Below, in pieces: positions 21,776-29,587 of a stretch of DNA of 64,000 bases. Origin of the DNA: an uncultured Prevotella sp. (lineage in GTDB: Bacteria > Bacteroidota > Bacteroidia > Bacteroidales > Bacteroidaceae); the NCBI GenBank assembly GCA_900770395.1, contig CAAGKM010000001.1, positions 3,396 to 67,395 on the forward strand, in the 5' to 3' direction. The position numbers and the translations under genes were made by a program. The notes under the pieces were generated by a model. It was given only the letters and a program-made list of their open reading frames with translations, was not told where the DNA came from and made no database searches. Position 1 is the stretch's first letter, and the number at the start of each line of letters is the position of its first letter.

Positions 21776-22378
21776 TTATTCTATGCCGAAAAGCACTTTC
21801 AATCCGCCGTCAACACCCGAGAATCCCATGAATGCGAGGCTCAGAAGTCCGGCGGTGATCATGGTGATGGCGGTGCCGCGCAGCCCCTTGGGCACGTTGG
21901 AGAACTCAAGCTGCTCGCGCAGTCCGGCAAACACGGTGAGCGCCAGTCCGAAGCCGAGGGCGGTGGACAGGGCGTAGACGATGCTCTGCAGCAGGTCGAA
22001 ATCCTTCTGGATAACGAGGATGGCAACGCCCAGCACGGCGCAGTTGGTGGTGATGAGGGGCAGGAAGATGCCGAGAGCCTGGTAGAGCGCGGGGGCAACC
22101 TTCTTGAGGATTATCTCAACCATCTGCACGAGGGCGGCGATGACGAGGATGAAGACGATGGTCTGCAGATATTGCAGTCCGAAGGCGTCGAGCACCAGTT
22201 TCTGAACAAGATATGTCACGATGGTGGCAAGGGTCATCACGAATGCCACGGCTCCGCTCATGCCGAGCGACGTCTCAATCTTCTTCGACACGCCCAGGAA
22301 CGGGCAGATGCCGAGAAACTGCGACAGAATGACGTTGTTTACAAAGATGGCGCTGATAAAAATCAATATATATTCCAT
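21776..22378 (-). CDS. rnfA: Rnf complex subunit RnfA
   Basis: A 200-residue inner-membrane subunit of the Rnf ferredoxin:NAD oxidoreductase, which couples electron flow between reduced ferredoxin and NAD to sodium or proton transport. It has six hydrophobic helices and the family opening FISAIFVNNVILSQFLGICPFLGVSKK; the Cys in GICPF corresponds to a ligand of the membrane iron centre shared with RnfE. It is last gene of the operon, 5 nt after rnfE. RnfA and RnfE are inverted-topology homologues. Confidence 0.95.
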   Translation of the reverse strand: MEYILIFISAIFVNNVILSQFLGICPFLGVSKKIETSLGMSGAVAFVMTLATIVTYLVQKLVLDAFGLQYLQTIVFILVIAALVQMVEIILKKVAPALYQALGIFLPLITTNCAVLGVAILVIQKDFDLLQSIVYALSTALGFGLALTVFAGLREQLEFSNVPKGLRGTAITMITAGLLSLAFMGFSGVDGGLKVLFGIE

Positions 22379-22383
22379 AGCCT

Positions 22384-22965
22384 TTACTTTTTAATCTTGT
22401 TTACTATTGCGGTGAGGTAGCCAAGGGCGATGAACGCTCCCGGAGGCAGCACGAAGAGTAGGATGTTGTACTCCTCGGGCAGCAGCGCGATGCCGAACAC
22501 CGAGCCTGCTCCCAGAATCTCGCGGCAGATGCCCAGCAGGGTCAGTCCGAGGGTGAAGCCAAGTCCGATGCCGATGCCGTCGAACGCCGACGCTATCGGG
22601 TTGTTCTTGCAGGCAAATCCCTCGGCGCGTCCGAGGATGATGCAGTTCACCACAATCAGCGGGATGAACAGTCCGAGGCTCTTGTCAATCTCGGGCAGAT
22701 ACGCCTTGAGGCACATCTGCAGCACGGTTACGAACGATGCTATCACCACGATGAACACGGGGATGCGCACCATGTCGGGCGTGAGCTTCTTGATGAGCGA
22801 AATCGCTATGTTGCTGCATATCAGCACAAACATGGTGGCGAGTCCCATCGACATGCCGTTCATTGCCGAGGTGGTGGTGGCAAGGGTGGGGCACATGCCG
22901 AGGAGCAGCACAAACGTAGGGTTGTCCTTGACAATGCCGTTGGTTAATATCTTAATGTAGTTCAT
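22384..22965 (-). CDS. rnfE: Rnf complex subunit RnfE
   Basis: A 193-residue membrane subunit with six helices. The opening NPTFVLLLGMCPTLATTTSAMNG is diagnostic, and Cys in GMCPTLA is the probable membrane iron-centre ligand paired with the one in RnfA. It lies between rnfG (127 nt upstream, with a long 9-nt repeat tract in the gap) and rnfA (5 nt downstream). Confidence 0.95.
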   Translation of the reverse strand: MNYIKILTNGIVKDNPTFVLLLGMCPTLATTTSAMNGMSMGLATMFVLICSNIAISLIKKLTPDMVRIPVFIVVIASFVTVLQMCLKAYLPEIDKSLGLFIPLIVVNCIILGRAEGFACKNNPIASAFDGIGIGLGFTLGLTLLGICREILGAGSVFGIALLPEEYNILLFVLPPGAFIALGYLTAIVNKIKK

Positions 22966-22981
22966 TTCTTTTTTGTTTTTT

Positions 22982-23091
22982 GTAGGAGGGGTAGGAGTTG
23001 TAGGAGAGGTAGGAATTGTAGGAGTTTCTTAAAACTCTTAATTTTCCTAATTTTCTCAAAACTCTTAATCTTCCTAATTTTCTTAATCTTC
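22982..23091 (-). repeat. Long 9-nt-phased repeat tract inside the rnf operon
   Basis: In the sense of the rnf message, about eight 9-nt units of purine type (TAGGAAGAT, TAAGAAAAT, TAGGAAAAT, TAAGAGTTT and similar) are followed by five units CCTACnnnn preceded by T. TAGGA and TCCTA are complementary, so the two halves can pair with 9-nt register. The tract fills the whole gap between rnfG and rnfE. Confidence 0.75.
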
Positions 23092-23727
23092 CTATTTATT
23101 TTTTTCCTGACCAGTGGCTCCAGTCTGTGCGTCAACGCTCTTCTGCTTGTAGGCAGAGTAAGCCTGGTTTACGGCGTTGAGGAATGCGCGGCTGGTGATG
23201 GTCGATGCCGTGATGGCGTTTATCTCGCCGCCGTCCTTGCTCACGGTCAGCGGCTTGGCTGCGTCCATCACTCTGCCCACGATGTTGCTTGCCGGGGCAG
23301 CCCCGTTCTTAAACCACACGTCTGCCTTGGCGCCCAGACCCGGAGTTTCGGCGTGCTGGAGCACGGTGTAGCCCAGAATCTTGTCGTCGCCCGAGAATCC
23401 CACGAGCACTTTCAGGTCGCCGCCGAAGCCCATCGTGGTGCTTTCCACGGCAGCCCCGAGCGCATTGCCCTGAGCGTCGTTCACATGGTGTACCACAAAT
23501 GCCTGCTCCTTGCCGTTTATGTCGAGACGTATGGTGTCTTCCCATGCCACCTGCAGGTCTTCGGTTGCCATTACGTTTTTAATTCCCTCTGCCAGGGTCT
23601 TTTCGCCCTGAGCCTTTATCGGTGCCTCGGTGGCGTGGTTTACCGATGCGAGCACCGCACCGCTTATCACTGCCACAGCCGTCAGCACCACTACCATGTT
23701 AGGAAGTGTAGATTGCAGTTTCTTCAT
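23092..23727 (-). CDS. rnfG: Rnf complex subunit RnfG
   Basis: A 211-residue subunit with one N-terminal membrane anchor (VVVLTAVAVISGAVLASV) and a periplasmic FMN-binding domain. ApbE attaches FMN to a Thr in the canonical site near the end of the domain; here it reads AITASTITSR (171-180), so Thr176 is the candidate. A second motif-like stretch, DAQTGAT (199-205), occurs near the C-terminus. It overlaps rnfD by four bases (ATGA). The conserved ETPGLGAKAD segment near residue 127 is present. Confidence 0.95.
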   Translation of the reverse strand: MKKLQSTLPNMVVVLTAVAVISGAVLASVNHATEAPIKAQGEKTLAEGIKNVMATEDLQVAWEDTIRLDINGKEQAFVVHHVNDAQGNALGAAVESTTMGFGGDLKVLVGFSGDDKILGYTVLQHAETPGLGAKADVWFKNGAAPASNIVGRVMDAAKPLTVSKDGGEINAITASTITSRAFLNAVNQAYSAYKQKSVDAQTGATGQEKNK

Positions 23728-24728
23728 TTCTTTGTTACCTCCCCGAAACGTTTTGGTTTTACGTAAGTGTTGATTAGCGGTGTGAACGCGTTCATGATGA
23801 GAATGGCAAACGACATTCCCTCAGGGTAGCTGCCCCAGTTGCGTATCACCACCGTGAGTACTCCGATGCCCACTCCGTATATGAGTTGTCCGCGACCGCA
23901 CATCGGCGATGTCACGTAATCGGTTGCCATGAAGATGGCGCCGAGCATCAGTCCGCCGCTGAACAGCACGGCAAGCGGATCTGCATATATAGGATTGGCG
24001 ATATGAAGCAATCCGCTAAGCACAAAGACAGTGGCAATGATACTTACCGGGGTGTGCCACGTGATGATGCCGCGCCAAAGCATGAAGGCAAGACCGAGCA
24101 GCAGGGCTATGGCGCACACCTCGCCGATTGTTCCGGCACCGGTCTGACAGGTGTCCGGCAAGCCTATCATCATGTTAAAGCTGCTGGGCAGTTGTTCCAA
24201 TATTGTGGCATCTCCTGCTTTTATGGCTTGCTTCATGATTGCCAAGGGAGTGGCTCCAGTCTCAGCATCAAGATATGAAGTGAGCTGACCTGCCTGTGGC
24301 CATGATGTCATCTGCGCTGGAAAGCTTACCAGCAGGAAGCAGCGCCCCACAAGGGCGGGATTGAAAACGTTTGAGCCCAGTCCGCCAAAGCTCATCTTGC
24401 CTACACCGATAGCCACCAAGGCACCGATGATGATAATCCAGACAGGGAGATTTGACGGAAGGTTGAATCCGAGCAGCAGACCGGTGAGGGCGGCAGAGCC
24501 GTCGAGCACGGTGTTGCGCTCATTGTTCATTATGAATTTATTTATTGCCCACTCAAAGAATACGCAGGCGAGTACGCTCGTGGCGCACACTATTGCCGAA
24601 CCTATGCCGAAATAGGCGAATGACACTAAGAGGGCTGGCAGCAGGGCGATAATCACGCCATACATATTGCGCTCCACCGAGTCGGTGCCATGGGCATGAG
24701 GCGACAGCGATACTATTAATTTTCCCAT
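23724..24728 (-). CDS. rnfD: Rnf complex subunit RnfD
   Basis: A 334-residue polytopic membrane subunit with a covalently bound FMN. The flavinylation motif DAETGATPL is clear, with Thr160 as the attachment site. About nine to ten membrane helices, the segment SFGGLGSNVFNPALVGRCFL and the late ATDYVTSPM motif are family landmarks. Its start lies 22 nt after rnfC; its stop overlaps rnfG by four bases. Confidence 0.95.
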   Translation of the reverse strand: MGKLIVSLSPHAHGTDSVERNMYGVIIALLPALLVSFAYFGIGSAIVCATSVLACVFFEWAINKFIMNNERNTVLDGSAALTGLLLGFNLPSNLPVWIIIIGALVAIGVGKMSFGGLGSNVFNPALVGRCFLLVSFPAQMTSWPQAGQLTSYLDAETGATPLAIMKQAIKAGDATILEQLPSSFNMMIGLPDTCQTGAGTIGEVCAIALLLGLAFMLWRGIITWHTPVSIIATVFVLSGLLHIANPIYADPLAVLFSGGLMLGAIFMATDYVTSPMCGRGQLIYGVGIGVLTVVIRNWGSYPEGMSFAILIMNAFTPLINTYVKPKRFGEVTKK

Positions 24729-24750
24729 TGTTCTTGTTTTTAAGGATTGT

Positions 24751-26100
24751 TTATTTAGCGTTTCTGGCGCGGATTATTCCCATCACGGTTGCCTTGCCCT
24801 GACGGATGTTGTCGAGGATTGGTCTGTGCGACGGGCAGGTGAACTGGCACGAGCCACATTCGATGCACGATGTAATCATCTCGGCTTCCGCCTTGTCCCA
24901 CATCTTCTTCGCCGATGCGGTGGCGAGCAGGAACGGCTCAAGTCCCATCGGGCACACGCCAACGCACTTTGCGCAGCGGATGCAAGGGTCGGGCTCCTTG
25001 CGCACGGCGTCGTCGCCGCTCAGCACGGTGATTGAGTTGGTGCCCTTGCACACTGTCACGTCGAGCGAAGTCACTGCCTTGCCCATCATCGGGCCTCCGG
25101 CGAGCACCTTGTTGTCGCCCTCGGGCATTCCGCCGCAGAGGTTTATCATATCCTTGAACGGCGTTCCCATGCGCACGAGGAAGTTGCCGGGCTTCTCTAT
25201 CTGCTTGCCAGTCACGGTGGTGTAGCGCTCAAACAGAGGCTTGCGCTTCATCACTGCCTGGTACACGGCGAAGGCTGTACCCACGTTCTGCACTATTGCG
25301 CCCACGTTCACGGGGATTGCGGGTGGTGCCGGCACCTGACGGCCTATTACCGCGTCCACCAGCTGCTTCTCGCCTCCCTGCGGATAGCGCTGTTTCAGCG
25401 GCACCACCTCTATGTTGGGATTGTTGGCGGTCTTCTGTGTCAGCAAATCTATTGCTGCGGGCTTGTTGGTCTCTATGCCGATGTAAGCCTTGGTCACCTT
25501 TGCGCCCTTCATCAGTATCTCCACGCCCACAAGTATCTCGTCGGCGTGCTCCATCATCAGACGGTAGTCGGAAGTGATGTAGGGCTCACATTCCACGGCG
25601 TTGATTATCACGCACTCTGCCTTTGCCGTCGGTGGAGGGCAGAGCTTTATGAATGTGGGGAAGCCTGCGCCGCCCATACCTGTGACTCCTGCCACCTTGA
25701 TGCGCTCCACGATTTCCTCGGGAGTCAGTTCGGGGTGGGCGTCGAGGGTCTCCAGTTTGTCAGAGCGGTCGATGGTCTCTTCCCACTCGTCGCCTTCCAC
25801 ATTGATTATGATACACGGCTTGCGGTAGCCGGTGGCGTCGATGGCTGAGTCGACCTTGAACACCGTTCCCGATACCGACGAGTAGATTGGTGCCGACACA
25901 AATCCGCCTGCCTCGGCTATCATTGTGCCCACCTTCACCTTGTCGCCTTTCTTCACCACAGCCTTTGCCGGAGCGCCGATGTGCTGCGACAGTGGGAACG
26001 TTGCCTGCTTTGGCAGCGGAGCCACAACTGTGGCAACCTCGTGGCTCAGTTTGTTTTCCTCGGGGTGAATGCCGCCGATGCTGAATGTCTTTATATTCAT
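24751..26100 (-). CDS. rnfC: Rnf complex subunit RnfC
   Basis: A 449-residue cytoplasmic subunit that carries the NADH/FMN site and two [4Fe-4S] clusters. The N-terminal barrel-sandwich (GGIHPEENKLSH), the Rossmann-like NADH/FMN region (GVTGMGGAGFPTFIKL, NAVECEPYITSDYRLM) and ferredoxin motifs CIRCAKCVGVCP (373-384) and CIECGSCQFTCP (412-423) are all intact. It starts 3 nt after rnfB ends, so the two are tightly coupled. Confidence 0.96.
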   Translation of the reverse strand: MNIKTFSIGGIHPEENKLSHEVATVVAPLPKQATFPLSQHIGAPAKAVVKKGDKVKVGTMIAEAGGFVSAPIYSSVSGTVFKVDSAIDATGYRKPCIIINVEGDEWEETIDRSDKLETLDAHPELTPEEIVERIKVAGVTGMGGAGFPTFIKLCPPPTAKAECVIINAVECEPYITSDYRLMMEHADEILVGVEILMKGAKVTKAYIGIETNKPAAIDLLTQKTANNPNIEVVPLKQRYPQGGEKQLVDAVIGRQVPAPPAIPVNVGAIVQNVGTAFAVYQAVMKRKPLFERYTTVTGKQIEKPGNFLVRMGTPFKDMINLCGGMPEGDNKVLAGGPMMGKAVTSLDVTVCKGTNSITVLSGDDAVRKEPDPCIRCAKCVGVCPMGLEPFLLATASAKKMWDKAEAEMITSCIECGSCQFTCPSHRPILDNIRQGKATVMGIIRARNAK

Positions 26101-26103
26101 ATC

Positions 26104-27027
26104 CTATGCCTCCTCCTTCTTTTCTGGTTCTACTTTGGTAGCCTCTGGCTTAGCTGTTTCTGGCTTGGCAGCCTCTGTCTCTGCTGCCGGTCTGGGCTTT
26201 GGAGCCGGGAAGTTCACGGCAATGATGGCGTGTGTTGGACATACCTTCTCGCACTTGCGGCACAGACGGCACTTGTCAGGGTCGATGTACGACACGTTGT
26301 TGGCAATGGTAATTGCCTCGAAGGCGCACTCTTTCTGGCATTTGCCGCAGCCGATGCAGGCAGCGGCGCACGCCTTCATTGCGGCAGGCCCCTTGTCCTT
26401 GTTTACACACGACACGTACACGCGGCGGCCCTTCACGCCCTTCTTGCGCAGCTCGATAATGTTGCGCGGACAAGCCTTCACGCAGGCACCGCAGGCGGTA
26501 CACTTCTCCTCGTCAACCTCGGCGATGCCAGTTTCGGGATTGATGCTGATGGCGCCAAACTGGCAGGCGGCAACACAGTCGCCGCAGCCCAGACAGCCGT
26601 AGCCGCAGGCGGTCTCGCCGGCTCCGCACGAGTGCATGGCGGCGCAGGTGCGCAGACCTTTATACTCGGCTATCTTGGGACGGTTGGCACACGTGCCGTT
26701 GCATCTCACCACAGCCACCTTGGGGTCGCTGTTGGCAATAGCCATGCCGAGAAGGTCGGCAACTTTGGTCATCACTTCGGCACCGCCCACAGGGCAGTTG
26801 AGCCCGTCAATACTTCCGGCATCGCAGCCCTTCACGAGAGCGTCAGCCATACCCGAGCAACCCGGGAAACCGCATCCGCCGCAGTTGGCACCGGGAAGAA
26901 TCTCGGCTACCTGACCAATGCGGGGGTCTTCGTAGACAGCAAACTTCTTGGAGCAGACATACAACACCGCGGCTGCAAGTATCGCTATCACGCCCAAGAC
27001 AATCACTGCTTGAATAATGAAACTCAT
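26104..27027 (-). CDS. rnfB: Rnf complex subunit RnfB
   Basis: A 307-residue ferredoxin-like subunit that accepts electrons from soluble ferredoxin. An N-terminal membrane anchor (VIVLGVIAILAAAVLYV) is followed by the Fe-S domain CGGCGFPGCSGMAD (Cys49, 52, 57) and several [4Fe-4S] motifs (CGYGCLGCGDCVAAC, CTACGACVKACP, CIGCGKCQKEC, CRLCRKCEKVCP). The last ~35 residues form a Pro/Ala/Lys/Glu-rich low-complexity tail (PAAETEAAKPETAKPEATK), longer than in many RnfB proteins. It is the first structural rnf gene, 40 nt after the RseC-like gene. Confidence 0.95.
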   Translation of the reverse strand: MSFIIQAVIVLGVIAILAAAVLYVCSKKFAVYEDPRIGQVAEILPGANCGGCGFPGCSGMADALVKGCDAGSIDGLNCPVGGAEVMTKVADLLGMAIANSDPKVAVVRCNGTCANRPKIAEYKGLRTCAAMHSCGAGETACGYGCLGCGDCVAACQFGAISINPETGIAEVDEEKCTACGACVKACPRNIIELRKKGVKGRRVYVSCVNKDKGPAAMKACAAACIGCGKCQKECAFEAITIANNVSYIDPDKCRLCRKCEKVCPTHAIIAVNFPAPKPRPAAETEAAKPETAKPEATKVEPEKKEEA

Positions 27028-27067
27028 AATACCTTTGTTTTTTATTTGTTTTAGTAATTAATTTGTT

Positions 27068-27481
27068 TTATTCAATGCTGAACGCTATTTTCGTGGCTAT
27101 CCTGTTCCTCATCGCATACAGTAATATATAATAAGGTATAAGGGAGCCAAGTCCGGCAAGCGCCGCCGCCGTCTCGCTGAATCCTGCAACCCACATGGCG
27201 CCTATCACTGCCAGCATCACCGCCAGCGGCACGCCAAATCCCAGCAGCAGGGCGATGCCTGCCACACGGCGCGATGCCGATACCGTTACCTCGTCGCCGG
27301 GCTTCAGACTTTGCCACCGCTCGCAGCCTCGCACTTCCACCACCTTCACGCTGGTCTCAGAGGCGTTGCAGTGGCGCGCCACGCTGCACGCCGAACATGC
27401 GGAAGACTGGACAATCCTCACCTCCACACATTTCGCAGATGTCGACAATACCACTCCTTTGTGACTTATCTTGTCATTCAT
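27068..27481 (-). CDS. RseC/MucC-family (SoxR-reducing system) protein
   Basis: A 137-residue membrane protein of the RseC/MucC family. The start at 27481 (MNDKISHK) is used because the promoter at 27511-27542 lies just upstream of the longer frame's ATG at 27514. The N-terminal region has a Cys cluster (SSACSACSVARHCNASE), likely a metal or Fe-S site. Then come two membrane helices (VAGIALLLGFGVPLAVMLAVIGAMWV; ALAGLGSLIPYYILLYA). In Bacteroidetes this gene commonly heads the rnf operon and may aid assembly or redox control of the complex. Confidence 0.88.
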   Translation of the reverse strand: MNDKISHKGVVLSTSAKCVEVRIVQSSACSACSVARHCNASETSVKVVEVRGCERWQSLKPGDEVTVSASRRVAGIALLLGFGVPLAVMLAVIGAMWVAGFSETAAALAGLGSLIPYYILLYAMRNRIATKIAFSIE

Positions 27482-27510
27482 TGATTTTTGACTTGTTTCT
27501 TTAGCTGACT

Positions 27511-27542
27511 GCAAAGGTACAGATTATTTCCCAAAAAACAAA
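27511..27542 (-). promoter_or_regulatory. Promoter of the rnf operon
   Basis: Minus-strand -7 TACCTTTGC (27511-27519) and -33 TTTG (27539-27542), spacer 19 bp. It should drive the RseC-like gene and rnfBCDGEA. Confidence 0.82.
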
Positions 27543-27579
27543 TAAAAATGTGATATTTTTGAAAAAAAAATCGTAATCG

Positions 27580-27612
27580 TTTGCAAGTTAATGAATAAAT
27601 GATTACTTTTGC
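27580..27612 (+). promoter_or_regulatory. Promoter for 27652-29515
   Basis: -33 TTTG (27580-27583), 20-bp spacer, -7 TACTTTTGC (27604-27612), divergent from the rnf promoter. Confidence 0.85.
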
Positions 27613-27651
27613 AGTAAAATATTAAATAAAACAAAAACGTTTGTGGTGATT

Positions 27652-28095
27652 ATGAAAAATATTAATGAACAGACGGTGCAGCAGCTGGAAAGAGCTCTCC
27701 GTAAGATTGCCGACAAGTTTCCCGATACCGAGGAATCTAATTTGCTCACTGACATTCATGTCAGGGTGAGCCAGGAGAGTGGTGAGCTGATGGCGTTTGA
27801 CGACGACTACCATGAGATAACACGTGTTGTGATTGAGTCGTGGATAGACAACAAGGACGAGGACTTCTATGATATGGCTACAACGGCGCTCCGTCAAGTG
27901 ATGCACAACAACAGCAAGCTGATTGACGGCATGGCGTTGCTCAAGCCTTTCTCATTTGTGCTTGAAGACGATGAGCGTGAGGACATTGCCGAGCTGTATA
28001 TCGCCGATGACGACACGGTGATTGTTGACACCGAGCTGATGCCACACCTCAGTGAGGACCTCGATGAGTTTTTCGTGAATCTTATGAAGGAATAA
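27652..28095 (+). CDS. Conserved hypothetical acidic protein
   Basis: A 147-residue, strongly acidic cytoplasmic protein. The start at 27652 (MKNINEQTVQ) is preferred over 27643 by distance to the promoter, though either is possible. Predicted helices at both ends flank strands; acidic clusters DDDYHE, DNKDED and EDDEREDI stand out. I recognise it only as a protein widespread in Bacteroidales; no function is known to me. It is 46 nt upstream of a DUF4836 lipoprotein and shares its promoter. Confidence 0.75.
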   Translation: MKNINEQTVQQLERALRKIADKFPDTEESNLLTDIHVRVSQESGELMAFDDDYHEITRVVIESWIDNKDEDFYDMATTALRQVMHNNSKLIDGMALLKPFSFVLEDDEREDIAELYIADDDTVIVDTELMPHLSEDLDEFFVNLMKE

Positions 28096-28141
28096 GTACT
28101 TAATTTCTGGAAGTCAAAATCTTCTGAGACAACTTTTTTTA

Positions 28142-29515
28142 ATGAGACGATTGTATTCAGTATGTATGCTGTTGCTGGCAGTGGTGATGCTTGCCACCTC
28201 GTGTTCCAAGGATTATCGCAGCAGTATTCCCGTAGGCTGCCAGGCGTTGGTGGCAGTCAACCTGATGGAGACTGGCAAGCAGACGGGCATTGCCGACAAC
28301 AAAGGAAAGCAAAGTGAGCTTCAGACGATATTCATGGTTGATGACATTCAGAAGACTGGCATCGACCTTATGTCTCCTGCATATATTTTTGAGACCAATG
28401 GAGGTGACTTCGGACTTGTGGCGGCTGTTGGCAGCCGCTCGGCTGTTGAGGATTGGTTTTCCATCCTTAAAGATAAGGAGATATGCAAGGAGCTTGGCGA
28501 GAAAAAGGGTTATCCGTTCTTTTTGCTTAAGGAATCGTTTGTGGCGGCGCTTAGCGGCGACGCGCTTCTGATAATGGGGCCCGTGGTGGCAACTGAACAG
28601 CCGCGCAAGCAGTTGCAGATGGCGAAATATCTTGATGCAAAGGACGGCGAGGGCATTATGCAGTCGAAGCTGTTCGAGCGTCTGGAGACTCTCAGCGGCG
28701 TTGTGACAATGGTGGCACGTGCCTCGGCTTTACCCGAGAAGGTTGTTGCGCCCATAACCCTCGGCGCTCCCAAGGGCACCGACTCGAGCGAGATAATCGT
28801 CACCGCCGAGATGAATGTCAGCAATGCCTTGCTGCATGTCAACGGCAGCGTCTTCTCTTTCAACGTCGCTGTTGATGATGCCCTGCAAAAGGCAGCCAAC
28901 TGTTACCGTCCATTCCGTGGACGGTATCTTGATAAGATTCCTTCCACGGTGCCGTTTGCCCTGATTGCCAACGTTGCCGGTGCCGACTACCTGAAACTCA
29001 TGCGCACCAACGAGGCGCTGCGCACAATGATGCTTGGAATAAACACCGCAATTGACATTGACCAGATGATTTCATCGGTCGACGGCGACATGGTGGTCAC
29101 TGTTCCGCAATTTCAAACGGACAAGAAACTCTCTGTCAATTTTATTGCCGAGGCAAAGAACAGCGACTGGACTGCTGATGTTGACTATTGGAAGAAGTCG
29201 GCTCCTGCCGGAACTATAATAACGTCTGTTGGCAAGGGCGCTTTGCCGCAATACACAATGACAAGCTCATCGGTCAATGCTTCGTTTGGAATGTCCGACA
29301 ACAATACATTATATATATGTGTAAACGGCGGCATAAATGCTGCTCCGTCAAAGGGCTTATCGCCCGATGTTGCCGCTATGATTAAGGGCAAGAGAATGTG
29401 CGTGGTCGCAGGCATTGATGAACTGATGAGACAGAAGAAGGAACTATCAGTGGTCATGGAAATGCTGAAACCGCTTTTCGGCAACTTCAACACGCTTGTA
29501 TATACATTGGAATAG
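28142..29515 (+). CDS. DUF4836 lipoprotein
   Basis: A 457-residue predicted lipoprotein with lipobox LATSC (Cys21). The opening of the mature part, SSIPVGCQALVAVNL, is typical of DUF4836, a Bacteroidales family of unknown function with a repeated alpha/beta layout (two halves each starting with a 'protein cannot be zero' type strand-helix unit, here again at PFALIANVAGADYLKLM). It is second in an operon with the acidic hypothetical protein and ends at a strong terminator shared with guaA. Probably outer-membrane attached. Confidence 0.82.
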   Translation: MRRLYSVCMLLLAVVMLATSCSKDYRSSIPVGCQALVAVNLMETGKQTGIADNKGKQSELQTIFMVDDIQKTGIDLMSPAYIFETNGGDFGLVAAVGSRSAVEDWFSILKDKEICKELGEKKGYPFFLLKESFVAALSGDALLIMGPVVATEQPRKQLQMAKYLDAKDGEGIMQSKLFERLETLSGVVTMVARASALPEKVVAPITLGAPKGTDSSEIIVTAEMNVSNALLHVNGSVFSFNVAVDDALQKAANCYRPFRGRYLDKIPSTVPFALIANVAGADYLKLMRTNEALRTMMLGINTAIDIDQMISSVDGDMVVTVPQFQTDKKLSVNFIAEAKNSDWTADVDYWKKSAPAGTIITSVGKGALPQYTMTSSSVNASFGMSDNNTLYICVNGGINAAPSKGLSPDVAAMIKGKRMCVVAGIDELMRQKKELSVVMEMLKPLFGNFNTLVYTLE

Positions 29516-29540
29516 AAAGATAAAAAAAACTCAAATGATA

Positions 29541-29575
29541 GAATAGCCTCAAACGGAATATGTTTGAGGCTATTC
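29541..29575. terminator. Bidirectional intrinsic terminator between DUF4836 and guaA
   Basis: Perfect 14-bp stem GAATAGCCTCAAAC / GTTTGAGGCTATTC with a 7-nt loop. It is followed on the minus strand by a long T run (29522-29529) and on plus by TTGTCTTTC. Confidence 0.88.
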
Positions 29576-29587
29576 TTGTCTTTCAGA

